Assembly (NCBI GenBank): GCA_049587715.1
Contig: JBAVEL010000140.1
Span: 1-37,263, forward strand
Direction: 5' to 3'
Origin: JBAVEL01 sp049587715
Lineage (GTDB): Bacteria; Bacteroidota; Ignavibacteria; UBA10030; UBA6906
DNA length: 37,263 bases
Shown: one piece after another, positions 31,844 through 37,263 of the stretch
How positions within the stretch are numbered: the stretch's first letter is position 1
Layout of the letters: each line of letters begins with the position of its first letter
Translations under genes and position numbers: made by a program
Notes under the pieces: generated by a model
The model's input: only the letters and a program-made list of their open reading frames with translations
Told to the model about the DNA's origin: nothing
The model's database searches: none

Positions 31844-34594
31844 ATGACTGCACGCGAGATCAGACGCAGCTTCCTGGATTTCTTCGCCGCACGGGGGCAT
31901 ACCCTCGTGCCGAGCTCCCCGGTCATCCCGCACGGAGATCCGACGCTGTTGTTCACCAACGCCGGCATGAACCAGTTCAAGGATGTCTTCCTGGGAACGG
32001 GCACCCGGAACTACCGGCGGGCCGCGAACACCCAGAAATGCATACGGGTCAGCGGCAAGCACAACGACCTGGAGGAGGTGGGACGGGATACGTACCACCA
32101 CACGTTCTTCGAGATGCTCGGCAACTGGTCCTTCGGCGATTACTACAAGCGGGAGGCCATCGCCTGGGGCTGGGAGCTCCTCACGGGGGTGTGGAGGCTC
32201 GATCCGGGCCGCCTGTACGCCACGGTGTACGAAACGGACGACGAGGCCGCCCGATTCTGGCACTCCGAGACCGGCATCCTCCCCGGCCACATCCTCCGGT
32301 TCGGGAAGAAGGACAACTTCTGGGAGATGGGAGACACCGGACCCTGCGGGCCCTGCTCCGAGATCCACATGGACCTCACCCCGGACGGCACGGGCGGAGG
32401 CCTCGTCAACACAGGCGATGCCCGCGTGATGGAGATCTGGAACCTCGTGTTCATCCAGAACAACAGGAACGAACAGGGGGAACTGGAGCCCCTCCCCGCC
32501 CGGCATGTGGACACGGGTATGGGTTTCGAGCGCATCTGCGCCGTCCTTCAGGGCAGGAGCTCCAACTACGACACCGACGTTTTCGCCCCCATCCTGGCCG
32601 CCGTGGCGGAAGCGACAGGACGTGCGTACGGCGGCCGTCTGGAAGATGAGGGTGACATTGCCATGCGGGTCATCGCGGACCACGTGCGGATGCTCTCTGT
32701 CGCCGTGGCGGACGGAGCCGTTCCTTCCAACGAGGGACGGGGGTACGTCCTCCGGAGGATCCTCCGGCGCGCGGCACGCTTCGGACGAACCCTCGGGATG
32801 AGAGAGCCCTTCCTGCATTCCGTCACGGACTCGGTGGTCCATTCCATGGGAGACGTGTTCCCGGAGCTGCAGCAGCGGCGGGAGCATGTGGCGCGCGTGG
32901 TCCGGGCGGAGGAGGAGAGCTTCAACATCACCCTGGACCGCGGCCTTCAGATTTTCGCATCCGTGCTGGAGAGGACCCCGGCGCACGGGATCTTCCCGGG
33001 GGAAGAGGCCTTCCGCCTGTATGATACCTACGGCTTTCCCCTGGACCTCACGCAGCTGATGGCGGGGGAGCGGGGTCTGCGGGTGGACACGGACCGCGTC
33101 GCCGCGCTGATGGAGGAACAGAGGTCCCGTGCGCGGGAGGCCCGGTCCCATCCGTCGCTTCCCGGGGCCGCGGTGCGTCGCGGGGAGCCGTTTCCCGAGG
33201 GAGCGGAGGCCCTCTCTTCCTTCGTCGGCTACACGCAGTTGGAGGTGCAGACGGAGATCCTCGCTCCGGCTCCCGATTGCGCCCTCCTCCGGGCCAACCC
33301 GTTCTATGCGGAGGCGGGCGGCCAGGTCAGTGACACGGGGGTCCTGGTGCGGGCCGGGGGGGAGCCGGTGCCCGTGCTGAATGCCGGCAGGGCCGGCGGG
33401 GCCTCCTTCCCGATCCTCTCCCCCGGCCACGCGCTCCGCCCGGGGGAAACGGTCCTCGCCAGGGTGGATGCCGCCCGCCGCATGGACATCCAGCGGAATC
33501 ATTCCGCCACGCACCTGGTCCATGAAGCGCTCCGGAGGGTGCTGGGAACCCACGTGCACCAGCAGGGCTCTCTCGTGGCCCCGGACCGTCTCCGGTTCGA
33601 TTTCCCCCACTTCGGGAAGATCAGCCGGGAAGAGATCCGGGCGGTGGAGGAGAAGGTCAACGAGAAGATCGCCGAGAACATCCGCGTCGTCACCCAGGCC
33701 GATATTCCCGTGGAGACGGCCCGCAGGATACCCAACGTGAAGATGTTCTTCGGAGAGAAATACGGAGAGCGCGTCCGGGTGGTGTTCATGGACGAGGGTT
33801 TCAGCGTGGAGTTCTGCGGGGGGACGCATGTGGGGGGCACGGGGGAGATCGGCTGTTTCCGGATCGTCTCGGAGACGGGCATTGCGAGCGGCGTCCGGCG
33901 CATCGAGGCGGTCACGGGAGACGGCATCCTCCGTCAGGTTGCGCAGCGGCTCCTGAAGCTGGCGGAATCCGACCGCCGCCTCCAGGAGGCGCGGGAGGAG
34001 TTGCGCTCCCTGCTGCAGGAGGTGCAGGCCCGGGGCGGAACCGCCCCTTCCGGATTGCCCCTCCCCCTGCCGCCTCCCGAGCTCCCCGAGGATCCTGGAC
34101 CCCGTCTGACGGCGGTGGAGGAGGCGCTCCGCCTGCAGGCGGCCGGAGCCGATGATCTGGCCGCGGGGATTGCGCTCGTGCGCAAGGAGCTGAGCCGCCT
34201 GCACCTGAGGGATGCGGCCGCGATCCTGGACGGCCTGGTCAGGAATGCCGTCCGTCTGGACGATATCCGCGTGGCGTGCGCCCGCGTGCCTGCCGCCGGA
34301 GTGGAGGATCTCAAGACTATGGGCGACCGTCTGCGCGAACGCCTCGGAAGCGGCGTGGGACTCCTCGCCTCCGTGGTGGAGGGGAAGGTGGCCCTCGTGT
34401 GCGTTGTCACCGACGACCTGGTTTCCTCCGGCCGGCTGCATGCGGGCACCATCGTGGGGAGGGTGGCACGGACGCTGGGGGGGGGAGGAGGCGGGAAGGC
34501 GCACATGGCCACGGCGGGGGCCCGGGAGACGGGGAAGCTGGATGAGGCGCTCACCGGCATCCTCCCGATGATCCGTTCCATGCTCTCCACATGA
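31844..34594 (+). CDS. alaS: Alanyl-tRNA synthetase
   Basis: A 916-residue AlaRS that charges tRNA-Ala. The N-terminal class II core starts with EIRRSFLDFFAARGHTLVPSS and contains FTNAGMNQFKDVFLG and HHTFFEMLGNWSFGDYYK. The editing domain carries the zinc-type HSATHLVHEAL (His-x3-His) and CGGTHVGGTGEIGCF (Cys-x3-His). The C-terminal C-Ala domain has GRVARTLGGGGGGKAHMATAG. All parts are present, and the length is close to the family's (about 875). ATG 31844 gives the usual opening (MTAREIRRSF); a GTG at 31832, overlapping the clpS stop, is in frame and would add four residues. It is followed by gmhA after 13 bases. Confidence 0.97.
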   Translation: MTAREIRRSFLDFFAARGHTLVPSSPVIPHGDPTLLFTNAGMNQFKDVFLGTGTRNYRRAANTQKCIRVSGKHNDLEEVGRDTYHHTFFEMLGNWSFGDYYKREAIAWGWELLTGVWRLDPGRLYATVYETDDEAARFWHSETGILPGHILRFGKKDNFWEMGDTGPCGPCSEIHMDLTPDGTGGGLVNTGDARVMEIWNLVFIQNNRNEQGELEPLPARHVDTGMGFERICAVLQGRSSNYDTDVFAPILAAVAEATGRAYGGRLEDEGDIAMRVIADHVRMLSVAVADGAVPSNEGRGYVLRRILRRAARFGRTLGMREPFLHSVTDSVVHSMGDVFPELQQRREHVARVVRAEEESFNITLDRGLQIFASVLERTPAHGIFPGEEAFRLYDTYGFPLDLTQLMAGERGLRVDTDRVAALMEEQRSRAREARSHPSLPGAAVRRGEPFPEGAEALSSFVGYTQLEVQTEILAPAPDCALLRANPFYAEAGGQVSDTGVLVRAGGEPVPVLNAGRAGGASFPILSPGHALRPGETVLARVDAARRMDIQRNHSATHLVHEALRRVLGTHVHQQGSLVAPDRLRFDFPHFGKISREEIRAVEEKVNEKIAENIRVVTQADIPVETARRIPNVKMFFGEKYGERVRVVFMDEGFSVEFCGGTHVGGTGEIGCFRIVSETGIASGVRRIEAVTGDGILRQVAQRLLKLAESDRRLQEAREELRSLLQEVQARGGTAPSGLPLPLPPPELPEDPGPRLTAVEEALRLQAAGADDLAAGIALVRKELSRLHLRDAAAILDGLVRNAVRLDDIRVACARVPAAGVEDLKTMGDRLRERLGSGVGLLASVVEGKVALVCVVTDDLVSSGRLHAGTIVGRVARTLGGGGGGKAHMATAGARETGKLDEALTGILPMIRSMLST

Positions 34595-34607
34595 GGCATC
34601 GCACCCC

Positions 34608-35213
34608 ATGACTTCTTTCCACCACCCGTCTCCGGTGCGCGAGGCCTTCATTCAGAAGGAGCTCACGGCCGGGGCCGCGCTCAAAGAGCGGATCTCCGTT
34701 GAATGCACGGGGGCCATCATCGGGGCCCTGGATCTGATCCTGCGGTCCCTGGGGGGGGGAGGGAAGATCCTCCTCTGCGGCAACGGCGGAAGCGCGGCGG
34801 ACGCACAACACATTGCCGCCGAGTTCGTCGTGCGTCTGAATCCGGCCGTCCGCAGGCCCGGTATCCCTGCCATCGCCCTCACAACGGATTCCTCGATGCT
34901 GACGGCCGCGGCAAATGATCTGGGTTATGAGAACGTCTTCGCCCGGGCCGTGGAAGCCCTCGGACGGCCGGGGGATGCGCTGATCGCCATCAGCACAAGC
35001 GGGCGCTCCCCCAGCATACACCGGGCCCTGGAGGCCGCACGCGCCCGGTCCGTGGGGACCATCGGGCTCCTCGGCAGGGACGGCGGCTCCTGCGCCGGCC
35101 TGGCGGACATTGCCATCGTCGTTCCCTCCGACGACACCCAGCGGATTCAGGAGGCGCACATCACGATCGGCCACATCCTCTGTGCCCTTGTCGAGCGCGA
35201 ACTCTACGGATGA
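34608..35213 (+). CDS. gmhA: Phosphoheptose isomerase GmhA
   Basis: A 201-residue sugar isomerase (SIS fold) of the GmhA type, which turns sedoheptulose 7-phosphate into D-glycero-manno-heptose 7-phosphate, the first step towards ADP-heptose for LPS core or GDP-heptose for surface glycans. Landmarks are LLCGNGGSAADAQHIAAEFV, with the phosphate-binding Gly-Gly-Ser and His near residue 67; ALTTDSSMLTAAANDLGYENVF (its first part at about 90-104); and ISTSGRSPSIHRAL. The C-terminal His-containing segment EAHITIGHILC is also present. The start is ATG 34608, 13 bases after alaS. The next gene, a sugar phosphotransferase, overlaps its end. Confidence 0.94.
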   Translation: MTSFHHPSPVREAFIQKELTAGAALKERISVECTGAIIGALDLILRSLGGGGKILLCGNGGSAADAQHIAAEFVVRLNPAVRRPGIPAIALTTDSSMLTAAANDLGYENVFARAVEALGRPGDALIAISTSGRSPSIHRALEAARARSVGTIGLLGRDGGSCAGLADIAIVVPSDDTQRIQEAHITIGHILCALVERELYG

Positions 35214-36657
35214 GGGGGGCCCGGGGGGCTCGCCGCCCCGGCACCGGCGCGGCGACATCCTCTTTCCCCTCCTGACCGTCGCCTCCGACGCCCTGGCGGT
35301 GGAGGCCTCCTTCCTCTTCTCCTACTGGCTCCGCTTCCAGAGCTCCGCCTTCGACTCCCTCGGCTTCGTACGGGCGGAGGCGCCGCCCATCGGAGGGTAC
35401 CTGGCCGGTTCGGTGTTCGTGACGGCGGCTTGGATTCTCCTGTTCAACGCCCGGAGGATGTACCGGACCCGGCGCAACGCGTCCCTTGCCGAGGAGTTCC
35501 TGAACGTGGTCCGGGTTGTCACCCTTGGCATGCTCATTGTCATGAGCGCCGCCTTCTTCTACCGCGACTTCTCGTACTCCCGGATCGTCTTCGGCCTCCT
35601 CTGGGGAACATCCATTCCCGCCATCTTCGCCGGACGCGCGGCCCTCCAGGCCGCCGAGCGGCGGTTGTACCGGCGCGGGAGGCACCTGCAGGAAGCGGTT
35701 CTCATCGGCACCGACGAGCTTGCCGGGCGGATTCACAACCGCCTGCACCGCCATCCCGCATTCGGCATCCACATTGCCGGCTATTTCGCCGAGCAGCCGG
35801 TGCGGGAGCCGCACCCCCTGGCACAGGCGGTCTTCCTGGGCAATGTGGAGACCTCCGCGGCGTATATCAGGAGCCGCCGGGTGGACCTTGTCCTGGTGGC
35901 CGTCGGCCCCGCGGACCACGCGCGTGTGCTGGACCTGGCGGCCGACTGCGAGGGGCTGAACGTCGCCTTCATGATGGTCCCGGACCTCCTTGAAATCATG
36001 ACGAGCCGCGTGAGGGTCCGGGAGCTGGAGGGCATCCCGTTTCTGCAGGTCAAGGGTATCCCCCTCACCTACTGGGGGAAGGCGGCCAAACGCGCCCTGG
36101 ATCTGGGGGTTGCATCGTGTGCGCTGCTTGCGCTCTCCCCCCTGCTCGGACTGATCGCCCTGGCCGTGCGGCTGGAATCCCCCGGCCCGGTCCTTTTCCG
36201 CCAGATGCGCGCGGGCCTGGACGGCAGACCCTTCCGGATGCTGAAGTTCCGCTCCATGCGCGCGGGAGCGGAGAAGGAGGATGAGGCGGCGGGCCTCGGG
36301 ATTCCGGATGATCCCCGCCGAACGCGGGTGGGCAGACTCCTCCGCAGGATGAGCCTGGACGAGCTCCCCCAGCTCTGGAACGTTCTGCGGGGCGACATGA
36401 GCCTCGTGGGGCCCCGGCCGGAACGGCTGCACCAGGTGCGGCGCTTCGAGGACAGCATCCCCAAGTACCTGGACCGCCACCGCGTCAAGACGGGCATGAC
36501 CGGATGGGCCCAGGTCCACGGACTGCGCGGGGATACCTCCCTGGAGGAGCGCATCCGGTACGATCTCTACTACATTGAGAACTGGTCCCTCGCGCTGGAC
36601 ATCACCATCCTCCTTCGCACCCTGAAGGCGGCTCTGTGCACCCGGGGAGGAGGGTAG
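35182..36657 (+). CDS. Polyprenyl-phosphate sugar phosphotransferase (WcaJ-like)
   Basis: A protein of about 491 residues that starts exopolysaccharide or O-antigen units by joining a sugar phosphate to undecaprenyl phosphate. The N-terminal half has four hydrophobic helices (for example LLTVASDALAVEASFLFSYW and VFVTAAWILLFNA), then a Rossmann-like CoA-binding-type region (VLIGTDELAGRI, VDLVLVAVGPADH). The C-terminal bacterial sugar transferase domain carries KRALDLGVASC, RLESPGPVLFRQMRAG, LKFRSMR and DELPQLWNVLRGDMSLVGPRPE. No ATG is near: GTG 35182 and TTG 35188 are both possible, each overlapping the 3' end of gmhA by about 30 bases. Either gives an N-terminus before the first helix. The sugar is not predictable. 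Confidence 0.9.
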   Translation: MPLSSANSTDEGGPGGSPPRHRRGDILFPLLTVASDALAVEASFLFSYWLRFQSSAFDSLGFVRAEAPPIGGYLAGSVFVTAAWILLFNARRMYRTRRNASLAEEFLNVVRVVTLGMLIVMSAAFFYRDFSYSRIVFGLLWGTSIPAIFAGRAALQAAERRLYRRGRHLQEAVLIGTDELAGRIHNRLHRHPAFGIHIAGYFAEQPVREPHPLAQAVFLGNVETSAAYIRSRRVDLVLVAVGPADHARVLDLAADCEGLNVAFMMVPDLLEIMTSRVRVRELEGIPFLQVKGIPLTYWGKAAKRALDLGVASCALLALSPLLGLIALAVRLESPGPVLFRQMRAGLDGRPFRMLKFRSMRAGAEKEDEAAGLGIPDDPRRTRVGRLLRRMSLDELPQLWNVLRGDMSLVGPRPERLHQVRRFEDSIPKYLDRHRVKTGMTGWAQVHGLRGDTSLEERIRYDLYYIENWSLALDITILLRTLKAALCTRGGG

Positions 36658-36660
36658 CGC

Positions 36661-36984
36661 ATGGTCGCCCTCTGCGTCTTCTACATCCATGTCGTGGCTG
36701 CATGCGCCGTGTTCACCGTGCGGTGGCAGGAGGAGGGCCCCGGAGAGGGACTCCTGGGGGTGTTCTTCATGGGTCTCCTCTTCTTCGTGGGATGGTCCAT
36801 GAGCTCCTTTCTCGTGAAGCTCGTCATGGCGGAGGAGGGATTCGGACCGGCCCTGGACCGGGATGCGGTGTCCCTGCTGCTCCTTACCATCGTGGAAGGG
36901 ATCTTCTACCGGTTTTCTTTCCGGGGAGGCGCGGACCCGAGGAGGATCCTGAGCGGGAGAGGACCTATCGAAGGAGGAAGTTGA
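36661..36984 (+). CDS. Small membrane protein, unknown
   Basis: A 107-residue protein with three hydrophobic stretches (about 2-21, 31-56 and 67-87), such as LLGVFFMGLLFFVGWSMSSF, and a polar C-terminal tail (DPRRILSGRGPIEGGS). ATG 36661 lies three bases after the phosphotransferase stop, and GGAGGAGG precedes it, so it is co-translated with that gene. I recognise no family; a role in the same glycan pathway is an inference. Its 3' end overlaps the end of the convergent TonB-like gene by about 20 bases. Confidence 0.75.
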   Translation: MVALCVFYIHVVAACAVFTVRWQEEGPGEGLLGVFFMGLLFFVGWSMSSFLVKLVMAEEGFGPALDRDAVSLLLLTIVEGIFYRFSFRGGADPRRILSGRGPIEGGS

Positions 36985-37263
36985 AGGTGATGGTGCAGAC
37001 CTGTTCCCTCTGCGGCGCCGACCGTCTGAGCGGTTCGAACCTCCAGAGCCGGACCGCCCGGAGGGCGGCCTCCTCCAGCCGGGCATTCCCCTTCTGAAGG
37101 GGCCGCACCCTCCCGACGGTCCCGTCGGGCAGAACCCCCGCTTCCAGAAGGATCTGCGTCTCCACCTGTACTCCGGCGGGGTACTCAGGGAGGTCTCCGC
37201 TGACCTTCCTGCGCGTCCCCCCGTCGGCCCAGAAAAGCGATGCCGACACCCCCTCCCCCACTC
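36965..37263 (-). CDS. TonB C-terminal domain protein, partial
   Basis: The last 99 residues of a protein that continues past the right edge. The sequence has the TonB C-terminal fold pattern: YPAGVQVETQILLEAGVLPD, followed by GTVGRVRPLQKGN, LEEAALRAVRLWRFEPL and a last strand (TITFNFLLR). TonB proteins span the periplasm and pass energy from ExbB/ExbD to outer-membrane receptors; the domain binds the receptor's TonB box. The N-terminal membrane anchor and Pro-rich linker would lie beyond 37263. It is convergent with the small membrane protein, with a 20-base tail overlap. Confidence 0.85.
   Translation of the reverse strand, partial: VGEGVSASLFWADGGTRRKVSGDLPEYPAGVQVETQILLEAGVLPDGTVGRVRPLQKGNARLEEAALRAVRLWRFEPLRRSAPQREQVCTITFNFLLR

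Noticed and set aside
34473..34510. Poly-Gly run in AlaRS as a possible frameshift or assembly fault
   Set aside because: Gly runs at this place in the C-Ala domain are normal, and the frame continues to a good C-terminus.
31520..34651. Open frame of over 1000 codons on the minus strand
   Set aside because: It is antisense to clpS and alaS, whose motifs are complete; no ribosome site and no plausible protein features.
1..37263. tRNA, rRNA, CRISPR repeats, insertion sequences, phage or toxin-antitoxin genes
   Set aside because: None found on reading both strands; all larger gaps are accounted for by promoters or hold nothing visible.

Overview
This window is GC-rich bacterial chromosome with dense, mostly co-directional genes, many GTGA-type overlaps and frequent GTG/TTG starts. 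The organism looks Gram-negative: there are outer-membrane beta-barrels, a TonB C-terminal domain, GmhA (heptose for LPS) and lipoproteins. The DUF5723-like barrel, the DUF3109 protein, DUF3467 and a secreted YCF48-repeat protein with duplicated GWN modules recall the Fibrobacteres-Chlorobi-Bacteroidetes superphylum and related high-GC candidate phyla. That placement is an inference; no rRNA is present to fix it. No tRNA, rRNA, CRISPR array, insertion sequence or phage gene was found.

Layout. 1-2.0 kb: divergent start of an unknown gene and an ECF-type sigma factor with a soluble zinc-finger anti-sigma candidate, then a DUF2892 membrane protein and YjbQ. 2.0-7.3 kb: dprA, a DUF3109 Cys-rich protein, rpoN (sigma-54), hslV and hslU on the plus strand. 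7.3-12.5 kb, minus strand: TPR protein, DUF3467 protein (with a clear terminator), then a 696-aa lipoprotein and an outer-membrane barrel. 12.5-17.2 kb, plus strand: NADP-type isocitrate dehydrogenase, a YhdH/AcuI-type reductase, a secreted thioredoxin-fold protein, and a photolyase. 17.2-28.9 kb, minus strand: a six-gene block read in the order MBOAT acyltransferase, SGNH/AlgJ-like acyltransferase, 1309-aa deacetylase plus glycosidase-like protein, GT2 polysaccharide synthase, 413-aa outer-membrane barrel, and 790-aa YCF48-repeat secreted protein. 29.0-31.4 kb: aconitase (minus). 31.5-34.6 kb: clpS and alaS (plus), divergent from aconitase. 34.6-37.0 kb: gmhA, a polyprenyl-phosphate sugar phosphotransferase and a small membrane protein, then the end of a TonB-like gene on the minus strand.

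The most interesting part is the 17.2-28.9 kb block. Its parts match those of a synthase-dependent exopolysaccharide system: an inner-membrane synthase, periplasmic de-N-acetylase and hydrolase on one membrane-anchored protein, O-acetylation enzymes and an outer-membrane exit barrel. The gene set and the domain order of the large protein do not match the Pga, Pel, alginate or cellulose systems as I know them, so it may be a new type.

Seven sites upstream of genes share a housekeeping promoter pattern, TTGnnn, exactly 17 bases, then a TATATT-like box. They allow transcription units to be drawn. One of them places the likely transcription start on the ATG of the ECF sigma gene (a leaderless message).
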